Counted from the stretch's first letter, positions 34,766-42,972 are shown. The stretch: DNA of 64,000 nucleotides from Palsa-513 sp050010595 (GCA_050010595.1 JBEKKS010000007.1:1-64000); one strand, 5' to 3'. Translations and numbers: made by a program. Notes: a model not told the origin generated them from the sequence alone.

Positions 34766-35955
34766 GCAGCGCGTGGGAGACCATCTGCGCCGAGCCGCGC
34801 TGGGGTGCGCTCGGCTCGATCCGCGTCCTCGACCTCACGGTCGCGCTTGCTGGTCCCTACTGCACGCAGCTGTTGGCCGACCAAGGGGCCTGTGTGCTCA
34901 AGGTCGAGCCGCCAGGCGGGGACATGATGCGGGTCGTCCCGCCGATGTTCGAGGCCGCAAACCGCAACAAACTGGGCGTCGTGCTCGACTTGAAGAGCGA
35001 CGCAGGGCGCACCGCGCTGCTTGAGCTCGTCGACGGGGCGGACGTACTCGTCGAGAACTTCCGCGTCGGCGTCATGGACCGACTCGGCCTCTCCTATGAG
35101 GTTTTGAGCGAGCGCAACCCGCGACTGGTCTACGCGGCGATCCGCGGCTTTGGCGATCCGCGAACAGGGGAGAGTCCGTACGGCGACAGGCCGTGCTTCG
35201 ACGTCATCGCCCAAGCGGTCGGCGGCCTCACATCGGTCATCGGCACCGACACGCCGTTGCCCGTCGGGATCGGGATCGGCGACATCTTTCCCGGTACGCT
35301 CGCCGCGTTCGGAATCCTCGCCGCGCTGCACGAGGCGCAGCAAAGCGGCCACGGCCAGTTCCTCGATGTTGGCATGGTCGACGGCATGCTTGCGCTGTGC
35401 GAACAGCTCGTCTCACAGCTATCTGCTACCGGTGAGACGATGCGCGGCGCCGGTACGCGCCACATCGTGCTTTCGCCGTTCGGGCTCTTCCGCGCGCGTG
35501 ATGGCTGGGTTGCGCTGGCGGCGGATCAGCAGCGCGCCTGGGAACGGCTCTGCGAGGTCATGGATCGTTCCGACCTGATGGCCGACCCGCGCTTCAGCTC
35601 GCCGCTCGCGCGCCAGCAGAATCGCGACGCGCTCTATCCCACGATCGAGGAGTTCGTCGCCCGCCAGACGCGCGCCGAGCTCGACGCTGCGCTCGGCGGC
35701 ATCGTTCCGTTCGGCCTTGTCCAGGACGCCGCGGACATCGTCGCCGACCCACACTACGCGGCGCGCGACATGCTGATCGAAGTGGATCGCCCCGACGGCC
35801 AGCAGCCGCTGATCGTGGCGGGCGTCCCGGTGAAGCTGTCCCGCACGCCCGGTGGCGTGCACTGCCGCGCACCGACGCTTGGAGAGCACAACGAGCTATT
35901 GCTCGACGTTGGATGGGGAGACGACCAGACAGAGGAGTTGACCGACAATGACTGA
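34762..35955 (+). CDS. Family III CoA-transferase (CaiB/BaiF)
   Basis: A 397-aa CoA-transferase that moves CoA between carboxylic acids through an aspartyl-CoA intermediate. The nucleophile is probably the Asp in GIGIGDIFPGTLAA. Other family stretches are VLDLTVALAGPYCTQLLADQGA and NRNKLGVVLDLK. ATGA overlap with the racemase gene and 8-bp overlap with the aldehyde dehydrogenase gene. It likely activates the acid made by the pathway. Confidence 0.9.
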   Translation: MSSAWETICAEPRWGALGSIRVLDLTVALAGPYCTQLLADQGACVLKVEPPGGDMMRVVPPMFEAANRNKLGVVLDLKSDAGRTALLELVDGADVLVENFRVGVMDRLGLSYEVLSERNPRLVYAAIRGFGDPRTGESPYGDRPCFDVIAQAVGGLTSVIGTDTPLPVGIGIGDIFPGTLAAFGILAALHEAQQSGHGQFLDVGMVDGMLALCEQLVSQLSATGETMRGAGTRHIVLSPFGLFRARDGWVALAADQQRAWERLCEVMDRSDLMADPRFSSPLARQQNRDALYPTIEEFVARQTRAELDAALGGIVPFGLVQDAADIVADPHYAARDMLIEVDRPDGQQPLIVAGVPVKLSRTPGGVHCRAPTLGEHNELLLDVGWGDDQTEELTDND

Positions 35956-37429
35956 AGTGCTGCTCGACCCGGCCGAGGTACTCAAGGGAATCCCGACCGG
36001 CGTCTATATCGACGGGCGTTGGCGCGACACGTCGGGTGAGATGCTCGTCAAGTACGACCCTGTCACCGAGCGAGAGCTCGCCCAGTTTGCCGACGGCGAC
36101 GCGTCGGATGTCGACGAGGCCGTGGCTGTTGCGCGACGCGAGTTCGAGACCGGCCCCTGGAGTCGCATGCGCGGCACCGAGCGCGGCCGGATTCTCAACC
36201 GCCTGGCAGACCTGATCGAGCGTGACGGCGAACGCCTTGCCTCGATTCAGGCGCTCGAGAATGGCAGCCCGGTCGACTTGCCGCTTCACTTCGATGTCGT
36301 CCACGCCGCGACCGCATTCCGCTACCAGGCCGGCTGGGCTGACAAGGTGACCGGCACGGTTGTCCCCGATCTCGACTACGCCGGACACGAGACACACTCC
36401 TACATCGTTCGCGAGCCCGTCGGCGTCGTGGCCGCGATCCTGCCGTGGAACGGACCGCTCGGTAGCGTCGCGATGAAGCTTGCCCCAGCGCTTGCCGCCG
36501 GCTGCACCGCTGTCGTAAAGCCTGCTGAGCAGTCGCTGCTGTCGGTCCTGCACTTTGTCAGCCTGATCGAGGAGGCGGGGCTACCGGCGGGCGTTGTAAA
36601 CATCGTGCCGGGCCGCGGCGAGAGCGCGGGGGAGGCGCTGATCCGCCACCCCGGCGTCAACAAGATCTCCTTTACCGGGTCCGTTGAGGTTGGCCGTCAT
36701 ATCCAGCGCGTTGCGGCCGAGCATTTCACTCGCGTGACACTCGAGCTCGGCGGTAAGGCGCCGACGATCATTTTCGCTGACGCCGATCTCGAGAACGCGG
36801 TCCGCTGGGCGATCGACGGCGTCTTCGCGAACCAGGGCCAGGTCTGCGCGGCCGGCAGCCGAATCCTCGTGCAGCGTCCGGTACTCGAACGTGTCACCGA
36901 GGCGCTCGGTCAGGCGGCCGGTAGCGTCCGGCTCGGTGACCCTCGCGCAGCCGGCGTGAACATGGGGCCTCTGATCACGCGCGAGCAGCAGGAACGCGTC
37001 CTCGGTTACATCCGCACCGGCCAGGACGAAGGGGCGCGGCTCGTCGCAGGCGGTGAGGATCACCCGGAGCGCGGGTACTTCGTCGCACCAACCATCTTTG
37101 CCGACGCGACGAACGACATGGTGATCGCGCGCGAGGAGATCTTCGGACCTGTCGGCATCGTTATCCCGTTCGACGACGAGGACGAAGGCATCGCAATCGC
37201 AAACCAGACGGGCTACGGACTCTCGGCTGCTGTCTACACGTCAGACATCTCACGTGCGCATCGGCTGGCACGCGCACTCCAAGCCGGCACCGTGTGGGTA
37301 AACGGCTGGGGTGCACTCGATATGCGGTTGCCGTGGGGCGGCGTCAAAGACAGCGGCGTGGGACGCGAAGGTGGCCTCGAGGGCCTCCTTTCCTATACGG
37401 AGCCAAAGACGGTCAGAATCATGCTCTAG
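35948..37429 (+). CDS. NAD(P)-dependent aldehyde dehydrogenase
   Basis: A 493-aa ALDH, oxidising an aldehyde to the acid. It shows VAAILPWNGPLGSVAMKLAP (cofactor and Asn), KPAEQSLLS, SFTGSVEVGRH, the Glu in LELGGKAPTI, and the catalytic Cys in NQGQVCAAGSR. Full length for the family. Last gene of the amidohydrolase operon, so it may oxidise the semialdehyde released upstream. Confidence 0.92.
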   Translation: MTEVLLDPAEVLKGIPTGVYIDGRWRDTSGEMLVKYDPVTERELAQFADGDASDVDEAVAVARREFETGPWSRMRGTERGRILNRLADLIERDGERLASIQALENGSPVDLPLHFDVVHAATAFRYQAGWADKVTGTVVPDLDYAGHETHSYIVREPVGVVAAILPWNGPLGSVAMKLAPALAAGCTAVVKPAEQSLLSVLHFVSLIEEAGLPAGVVNIVPGRGESAGEALIRHPGVNKISFTGSVEVGRHIQRVAAEHFTRVTLELGGKAPTIIFADADLENAVRWAIDGVFANQGQVCAAGSRILVQRPVLERVTEALGQAAGSVRLGDPRAAGVNMGPLITREQQERVLGYIRTGQDEGARLVAGGEDHPERGYFVAPTIFADATNDMVIAREEIFGPVGIVIPFDDEDEGIAIANQTGYGLSAAVYTSDISRAHRLARALQAGTVWVNGWGALDMRLPWGGVKDSGVGREGGLEGLLSYTEPKTVRIML

Positions 37430-37856
37430 TTGTAGTTAGCCGTGAGGTTGTTGCAGTTCGGCGAGCTGAGCTGCTGGTGGCTTGTGGGCGAGGGAGCCGT
37501 GTCGTCGTGTGCCGGGCGTGACCGCCTTTGCCATGCGGCGAGCACGCCGCCCGTGTGCCCCCCTGCACGCGCCAGCGCTAGCCGTCTCCGCCCGCGGGGA
37601 GCTGCCGGTCCTGCTCGTGTCATGCCCGATACGTGGGCTGTCCTTGTCGGAGCGGCGGGTAGCCGGACAGCGCTGTAATTAGTTACCGTGACCCAAGCGT
37701 TTCGAGGTGACCTCGAACGTCTCTGGCTCGTCGTGCGCAAGGCAAAGAGCGAGGCCGGCACCGGTCGGCGGCTGCCGATCGCGGCGCCGCTGAAGCCGGT
37801 CCTGCTCCAAGCGCACATGCTCTAGCGGCGGATAGCTCGTCCTCGGCGTTGGGCCG
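37430..37856. other. 427-bp gap with one doubtful small ORF
   Basis: No certain gene. A forward frame of 45 codons, GTG 37688 to TAG 37825, reads VTQAFRGDLERLWLVVRK... and looks protein-like but has no clear ribosome site and no recognisable family; it may be a gene fragment. The AT-rich stretch ctgtaattagttacc just before it (about 37672-37686) could be promoter-like. A reverse frame of 130 codons (37426-37818) has Arg/Ser-rich, non-protein-like composition and is not called. Confidence 0.3.
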
Positions 37857-38417
37857 TTAGTCGGCGACCTCGTTCAGGCACTCGTCACCTATGGGTTCGA
37901 CGGCAATGAGCGCTGGCAGATCCGCGCTGACGTGAACGCGAAACGCTGCCTGCACCAATCGCTCGGGCTGTCGTCCGGCAAGCAACGCGTCCAGTACCGG
38001 TGCTGGATCGCAGTCCCAAGCGACCTCGTGACGCGAACGATCGCCCCTGGCCACCAGAGTTAGCGCTTGTTCGGTCGAGGCGACGGCGGCGATCAGCGGG
38101 TCGCTGTCAGCGACGTGGTGCTCCAGGAAGTGCATCGCTACAGCTGCCATTCCGGGTGGCGTATCCGGGTCGCGTTGTAGTCGGGTGAGGGCATCGTCGA
38201 GGCGTCCGGCGTGGCCGAGCGCGCGACTCGTTAGTGGTGCCAATCGTTCGACGTCAAATCGCCGCCACCAGGCCGCGATCATCCTTTGCGTTGCCAAGCC
38301 CTTCGAGTTGCGGACACTGTCTAGATAGGGGTCGACTTGGCCCGCCAGTGGCCGGTCCTTTAGCAGTGCGAGCAGTGCGCGCTGTTGAGCTGCGAGCCCG
38401 GCGGGTCGTTCGCTCAC
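37857..38417 (-). CDS. MNIO partner protein (MbnC/BufC/HvfC-like), probable
   Basis: A 186-aa, largely helical protein encoded straight after a DUF692 gene with a 4-bp overlap. In methanobactin, bufferin and related loci such a partner protein binds the precursor and the DUF692 oxygenase. Features include AWWRRFDVERLAPLTSRAL near residue 50 and a C-terminal mixed region with PAPVLDALLAG and a final acidic tail. Sequence similarity to known partners is not strong by eye; the call rests mostly on the invariant gene order precursor, DUF692, partner. Cytosolic, no signal peptide. Confidence 0.65.
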   Translation of the reverse strand: MSERPAGLAAQQRALLALLKDRPLAGQVDPYLDSVRNSKGLATQRMIAAWWRRFDVERLAPLTSRALGHAGRLDDALTRLQRDPDTPPGMAAVAMHFLEHHVADSDPLIAAVASTEQALTLVARGDRSRHEVAWDCDPAPVLDALLAGRQPERLVQAAFRVHVSADLPALIAVEPIGDECLNEVAD

Positions 38418-39289
38418 GCTAGAGCAGCTTCCAGGCGAGTGAGTTCGTCCACGATGCCGGCGTGGCCGAGGATCGGGATGGCTTCAGGCAAGAACTCGTA
38501 TGTCGCTCCCCAGATGGCCGGAGCATCCAACGCGGCGCGCTTGGCCAGCGCGATGGTTGATAGCTGAGCCCTCTGCGAGTGGACATCGAGTTTCATTCCG
38601 TCGACCTCGGTCCCACCGGCGACGTGGAGTTCGTGGACCGACGGCCAATCGAGCGCTCCGAGGAAAGGTTCGATCTCAAATCCCTGGTTGTGAGCGTCGC
38701 ACTCGAGGTTGTAGACGTCGAGCACCAGCCCGCAACCGGTCCGCTTGCATAACGCGTTCAGGAACTCCGCTTCTGTGTAGTCGCCGTCCGGCTCAGGCAA
38801 GTAGCGCGCGATGTTCTCGAGCAGGAACGGAATGTCGAAGCGTTCCTGAATCGCAATCACGCGTTCGCAGATTAGGTCGAGCGACTCTTCGGTTCTGGGA
38901 ACAGAAAGCATCGTCCCCAGCGCCTCACCGTCGACGGTTGTGTAGCCGAGGTGCTCGCTGTGCCAGTGCAACGGCACCGCGTCGAGCAGATCGTCGATCA
39001 GCCGCAAGTAGTCCTCGTTGTGCCCCGAGGCGGTGCCGATCGAGAGTCCGACACCATGGGCGACGATCCGAACCGATCCGGCAACCGCTTCCAACTCATC
39101 GAGGACTTCGGGCCGAAGTCTGAGGTGGTTGCCAGTGTCAAGTGCGATCGAGTCCGGTGTCACCTCGAGGTAGTCGACTACCTCAACCAGGCGCTCCAAC
39201 AGCGTCAAGTCGCCGCCTTCGTAGGTCGCACCTATTGCCGGCTCTCGGTCTACTGGTACGCAGTCGCTCATTGGCGCCAGCGTGCGCAT
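38414..39289 (-). CDS. DUF692/MNIO-family multinuclear iron oxygenase
   Basis: A 291-aa TIM-barrel protein of the DUF692 family, whose studied members (MbnB, TglH and others) use two or three irons to modify cysteine or other residues in peptides. Recognisable blocks: VAHGVGLSIGTA, HWHSEHLGYTT, FLLENIARYLPEP, LVLDVYNLECDAHN, ELHVAGG and LDVHSQ, supplying His, Glu, Asn and Asp ligands. The HVAGG block lacks the last His often seen in the family (HLAGH). Start ATG 39289 or ATG 39271; neither has a good ribosome site, suggesting coupling to the small gene 25 nt upstream. Confidence 0.85.
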   Translation of the reverse strand: MRTLAPMSDCVPVDREPAIGATYEGGDLTLLERLVEVVDYLEVTPDSIALDTGNHLRLRPEVLDELEAVAGSVRIVAHGVGLSIGTASGHNEDYLRLIDDLLDAVPLHWHSEHLGYTTVDGEALGTMLSVPRTEESLDLICERVIAIQERFDIPFLLENIARYLPEPDGDYTEAEFLNALCKRTGCGLVLDVYNLECDAHNQGFEIEPFLGALDWPSVHELHVAGGTEVDGMKLDVHSQRAQLSTIALAKRAALDAPAIWGATYEFLPEAIPILGHAGIVDELTRLEAALA

Positions 39290-39314
39290 CGTGTGCTGTC
39301 TGGGTGAGCGTGAG

Positions 39315-39530
39315 CTACGAGGTCACGATGCTTCTGACGCCGGCCGGCGTGACGTCGGGGTCCGGATCGACTGCTGTCAACCGCACGTCGATGCCGCCGA
39401 GCCCGCATGTGCGGCAGCCCAGTGGACCCCGGGAGCCAATAACTACAAAGAGCTCCCTGAGCTGGTCGACATTGATGTCCGGACTCACCGCGACTTCCAC
39501 CACTTGCTTGGACGCAGCTTCCTTGGGCAC
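39315..39530 (-). CDS. Candidate RiPP precursor peptide (71 aa)
   Basis: A small gene directly upstream of the DUF692 gene. GTG start at 39530 with GGGAGG 5 nt before it, a textbook initiation site, ends with TAG at 39315. The peptide has an acidic, helix-prone first half (NVDQLRELFVVIG), then RGPLGCRTCGLGGIDVRL with the only two cysteines, and a Pro/Asp/Val tail of about 25 residues. It has no signal peptide and no match I know. Position and the Cys-x-x-Cys-Gly core make it the likely substrate of the adjacent oxygenase. Alternative: a small regulatory or metal-binding protein. Confidence 0.7.
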   Translation of the reverse strand: MPKEAASKQVVEVAVSPDINVDQLRELFVVIGSRGPLGCRTCGLGGIDVRLTAVDPDPDVTPAGVRSIVTS

Positions 39531-39642
39531 AATCGCCTCCCGTCTTTGATCGCAGGGGTAGTCTTGCCGGACTGACCAACAAGCACCGAAGCCACCATGT
39601 CCAGTCCGCAGTCGGATTACAGGATCGTGGCGCTGCGTAAGT

Positions 39643-39676
39643 GGTGTATCAGCGAGACGCTAACTCGTCAAGTTAG
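39643..39676 (-). promoter_or_regulatory. Promoter and inverted repeat of the DUF692 cassette
   Basis: On the reverse strand TTGACG (39671-39666), 17 bp, TACACC (39648-39643). CTAACT-cgtca-AGTTAG, a perfect 6-bp inverted repeat, spans 39660-39676 over the -35, so a repressor could act here. The transcript leader would be about 105 nt. The remainder of the 220-bp gap (39531-39750) shows nothing else. Confidence 0.5.
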
Positions 39677-39750
39677 GTGGCTCGCGGGCGAGCGGAGACG
39701 TGCGTTCTGCGCGATCGGCGACCTCACTCGTCGCCGCGGTCAGAGCGCCC

Positions 39751-41055
39751 TTACGCGAGCGAGCCGATGAATCCCGCCACTCGACGAGCGATCCCTGGTC
39801 GCGGCCCCGGATCGCTGCGTCGTTCCGAGACTACGTGGTAGGCCTGCAGCCGGTTCGTCTTGAAGGCGTGCGCGCCGCCCCACAGGAACACCCTGAAAGC
39901 GCGGTAGACGTCCTCGCCCCAACGCTCGACGATCTCCCCGCGGGCGGCATCGAAGCGTTCGGCCCAGTGTGTGATCGTGAGTTCGTAGTCGTGGGTCTCG
40001 CGCTTCACGTCGACGATCTCGAAGCCGTGGTAGAGCAGTTCGCGGACGATGTCCTGGAGCGCGAGGAACGAATGGTGCCCAGGCCACGTGAATCGTCGCG
40101 TGAACGGGCTGATCGCGAACTTTTCCTTCGCGGCTGAGGCGTCTAGGTAGAGGCGCCCGCCGGGCTTGAGCGCGTCCCAGGCGCGGGCGCTGAAGCGCGC
40201 GTAGTTGGGGATGTGCTCGATCACGCCGTAGATCACTGCGTGGTCGAACGGAACCTCGGGTTGGTAGTCAAGGAAGTCGCTGACGACCACTTCTGCCGGC
40301 AGTTGCTGCTCGGCGATCAGGCGTCTGATGTAGTTCGCGGAGTCCTCGACGAGCGTGACGCTCGTGACGTGCACTCCACGCGCGCCACAGTACTCGGGCA
40401 CGCCGCCCCAGCCGCCGCCGATGTCCAGCAACCGCATGCCTGGTCGCAGGCCGAGCGCGTTCCACATCCGCTCGAGCTTGTGTTCGGCTGCCGCCTCGAG
40501 CGTCTCGTCGGATGATTCGAAGATGCAGTGGGAGTAGAAGCGAAATCGCGTGTCGATGAACTTCAGGTAGAAGTCGTCGCCGAGCGTGTAGTGCCTGTGA
40601 ATCGCCTCACGGTTGGATTTTGTCGGCGCCTTCAGCAGCAGCTCGTATGCGAAGCGCAGCTTTTGGGCTAGCGTGGTCCCGAACGCGAGGTGCTCGCGAA
40701 TATCGAGCAGCGCACGCATGTCACCTTCCACGTCGATCTTGCCTTCGACGTAGGCCGATCCAAGCGCGTACTCGGTCAGCGGCAGTCGCATCGCGTCCTC
40801 TGTGCGGTAGATCACGCGGAAGGCGGGCGGCGCCGAACCGAACCGCAGGGTCTGCCCGTCAGGCAGGTCGATCTCGCAGTTGGTGCCGGCACGTGACAGC
40901 AACAGCGAGAGCTTGTCGACGCGCGGTTGCCCTGCGCGCGCTGACTCTACACTGCGAGCCCGTTCCGGTGAGGTATGCGTGACAGCCACTCTCGCGCAGT
41001 CGTGGACGGGGTCATGCCGCCGCGCGACGATATCCGGCACCACCTCCGCGGTCAA
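39751..41055 (-). CDS. Cyclopropane-fatty-acid synthase-like SAM methyltransferase
   Basis: A 434-aa CFA-synthase-family enzyme that transfers a methylene or methyl group from SAM to a double bond of membrane phospholipid. It has an N-terminal lipid-binding domain, HYTLGDDFYLKFIDTRFRFYSH, the SAM loop LDIGGGWGGVPEY (Gly where Cys is common), and GVIEHIPNYARFS. The start is taken as TTG 41055, 6 nt after AAGGAGG; other starts lack a ribosome site. Divergent to the CarF-like desaturase gene, suggesting joint membrane-lipid modification. Confidence 0.85.
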   Translation of the reverse strand: MTAEVVPDIVARRHDPVHDCARVAVTHTSPERARSVESARAGQPRVDKLSLLLSRAGTNCEIDLPDGQTLRFGSAPPAFRVIYRTEDAMRLPLTEYALGSAYVEGKIDVEGDMRALLDIREHLAFGTTLAQKLRFAYELLLKAPTKSNREAIHRHYTLGDDFYLKFIDTRFRFYSHCIFESSDETLEAAAEHKLERMWNALGLRPGMRLLDIGGGWGGVPEYCGARGVHVTSVTLVEDSANYIRRLIAEQQLPAEVVVSDFLDYQPEVPFDHAVIYGVIEHIPNYARFSARAWDALKPGGRLYLDASAAKEKFAISPFTRRFTWPGHHSFLALQDIVRELLYHGFEIVDVKRETHDYELTITHWAERFDAARGEIVERWGEDVYRAFRVFLWGGAHAFKTNRLQAYHVVSERRSDPGPRPGIARRVAGFIGSLA

Positions 41056-41157
41056 TGGTTGCCTCCTTGACTGTCTGCTGCAAGGATGGCACGCTGTCTG
41101 CCCGCTCGTCGATCGCGATGAGTTTCTAGCATTCCGTAGGCTTGGATTCGGCAACTC

Positions 41158-41964
41158 GTGCAGCAAGTCAGGGAACAGTTCGACGAAGGCGTGCTCCTGC
41201 CGAGGATTCCGGGGCCATCGGGCGAGCCGCCGTCAGTCGACGATGTCAAGGCCCTGACTAGGGCGGGGAGGCGCGTCCACGCGGCTGGCGCTGTGCTGAA
41301 TTTCGCGGCTACCGGTGCGGCCGTGGCTTTCCTTCTCCGCAACCGCCGAGTCGCGGGGGACAACTGGCTCTTGCCAGTGGCTGGAGCGGCCGTCGGCACC
41401 TACGCAGCGGATCTCGCTAGCGGAATCCTGCACTGGACGTTCGATACCTGGTTCGATGACAGTGTTGAGCCGGTAAAGCGCATGGTCTACATCGTTCGCG
41501 AGCACCACATGCGGCCGGCACGTATTTTCCGCTATCGGGTTCGCGACGAGGCGGGTCTGCTCTCGTGGTTCGGTTTGGGGATCGCCACGCCGTTCTACTA
41601 CTTCGCGCAGAGCGGCCGAGCCGGCGTATCGCCTGTGCGCTATGCGTCAGCGGTCGCCGGCGTGACCGTCGCGACTCAGGTCACCTTCATGCTGGAATGG
41701 CATAAATGGGGACACCGCGCGCGTCGCGGCCGACTACCGAGGCTGCTCCAGAGGTCCTATGTCCTGCTATCGCCGGAGTTCCACCTCCGGCACCATTCGG
41801 GCAACCACGACGAGAACTACTGTCTCATCAACGGCCTCGCCGACCGCACACTCGGCCGAATGGGCCTATTCCGCGTGCTCGAGCAGACCATAACTCGCCT
41901 CGTCGGCGCGAGACCGCGTCGCAACGATCGTGAGTGGGCGCTGCGCTACGGACGCCCACGCTAG
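41158..41964 (+). CDS. CarF/TMEM189-type plasmanyl-lipid desaturase homologue
   Basis: A 268-aa membrane protein of the Kua/TMEM189/CarF family, whose characterised members (CarF, PEDS1) desaturate plasmanylethanolamine to plasmalogen. The His-rich diiron motifs are all visible: ADLASGILHWTFDTW, REHHMRP, EWHKWGHRA and EFHLRHHSGNHDENYC. Hydrophobic segments lie at about 47-62, 70-85, 120-140 and 155-175. GTG start at 41158 has no clear ribosome site, so the exact N-terminus is uncertain. Divergent to the CFA-synthase-like gene. Confidence 0.85.
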   Translation: MQQVREQFDEGVLLPRIPGPSGEPPSVDDVKALTRAGRRVHAAGAVLNFAATGAAVAFLLRNRRVAGDNWLLPVAGAAVGTYAADLASGILHWTFDTWFDDSVEPVKRMVYIVREHHMRPARIFRYRVRDEAGLLSWFGLGIATPFYYFAQSGRAGVSPVRYASAVAGVTVATQVTFMLEWHKWGHRARRGRLPRLLQRSYVLLSPEFHLRHHSGNHDENYCLINGLADRTLGRMGLFRVLEQTITRLVGARPRRNDREWALRYGRPR

Positions 41965-42153
41965 CAGCGGCCGTGAGTAAGCGGTCGGCGCACGGACGCT
42001 GCGCAAAAAGGTCTGAATCGCGTGTGTGCTTGCGTGCGCGGGTGCGATCTGTTATATCGGTGCCATGGTGCGTCGGCCTCGAGGGTGCGCCGTTAGCGGT
42101 GAGTACAGGCAATGCTCCCGGGAACGAAGCGCTGGGCCGCGTCGTATAGTCGC

Positions 42154-42175
42154 CTTCTCCCGATATCGGGAGAAG
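42154..42175. repeat. Perfect 22-bp palindrome
   Basis: Each half is CTTCTCCCGAT followed by its exact reverse complement, with no spacer. It lies 128 bp before the LmbU-like ATG in a 338-bp gap (41965-42302) that otherwise holds no gene I can support. GC arms with an AT centre suit an operator for a dimeric regulator; a hairpin terminator for the CarF-like gene is the alternative. Confidence 0.6.
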
Positions 42176-42302
42176 TCGAACCTCAATATGAGCCATTCTC
42201 GTGCGGTCATTGGGGATCGGCGCGACCTGCTCAGGCCGCGACAGTTACTGGCATGTCGCGGGTGCGGCGGCATCCGCGCTGCCCGGCGACGCGGCTGACG
42301 CC

Positions 42303-42875
42303 ATGGCAGCGACATCGAAGCGTTCCGTCACCGATGCACGGCTAGGCGGCAGTGCGCATTCACGCGACAGCACTCGGATATCGCCGATCGCCTGGAAGGC
42401 AGAGCCCGAGCTCGAGCTGAGCGAGTGGTTGCTTTGCGGCAGGCGAATCGCCCGCATGCAAAGCGCCAGCAACTGGTGGATCGGTGACTGGGTTCGCTAC
42501 GGCAACGTCAAGTACGGCCAGCGCTACGAGCGCGCCGCAAAGGTGGTCGGCTACGACCCGCAGACACTGATGAACATGGCCTACGTGAGCTCACGCTTCC
42601 CCGATTCCCGGCGCCGCGCCGCGCTGTCGTGGAGTCATCACGCCGAGCTGGCAGCGCTCCCCGAGCCCGACCAGGAGACCTGGCTCGACCTGCTGGAGCG
42701 CGAGCCCATGTCCGTTCGCTCGCTACGCGATGAGATGCGACGCACGATCAGCAAGCGCGTGGGGGACAGAGCCACGTCTGCAGCAAGCGAGATCGAGCGC
42801 TCACCCGACGCGCCCTGTCCGCTCTGTGGCTGCCCGACGCCTAGCGCCCACAGCCACAGGCCATCAGGGCCGTAG
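42303..42875 (+). CDS. LmbU-family DNA-binding regulator
   Basis: A 190-aa protein similar to LmbU, the activator of lincomycin genes, and to related regulators in antibiotic clusters. Matching stretches: SNWWIGDWVRYGNVKYGQRY, TLMNMAYVSSRFPDSRRR and LSWSHHAELAALPEPDQE, then a helix-turn-helix-like LREPMSVRSLRDEM region (read here as LEREPMSVRSLRDE). The end carries CPLCGC, a possible zinc or redox site. ATG 42303 is chosen over GTG 42201 as the extra 34 residues are not protein-like. It probably regulates itself or the GMC gene downstream. Confidence 0.75.
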   Translation: MAATSKRSVTDARLGGSAHSRDSTRISPIAWKAEPELELSEWLLCGRRIARMQSASNWWIGDWVRYGNVKYGQRYERAAKVVGYDPQTLMNMAYVSSRFPDSRRRAALSWSHHAELAALPEPDQETWLDLLEREPMSVRSLRDEMRRTISKRVGDRATSAASEIERSPDAPCPLCGCPTPSAHSHRPSGP

Positions 42876-42972
42876 CCGCGAGCATCCCTTGGCGTTCGCT
42901 GAATGAGACCAAGCTGAGCTGCCGTCGGTCCGTCCCGAGTAGTCCATGGATCGTCCAGAGAGGTGATGAGCG

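Noticed and set aside
37426..37818. Reverse 130-codon ORF after the aldehyde dehydrogenase
   Set aside because: Ser/Arg-rich, non-protein-like composition, overlaps the end of a real gene and has no ribosome site.
37857..39530. Toxin-antitoxin or restriction system
   Set aside because: The DUF692 blocks in the middle gene are clear, and the gene order fits MNIO peptide-modification loci instead.
42201..42302. Longer N-terminus of the LmbU-like protein from GTG 42201
   Set aside because: The 34 extra residues do not look like protein and the family starts later; ATG 42303 is preferred.
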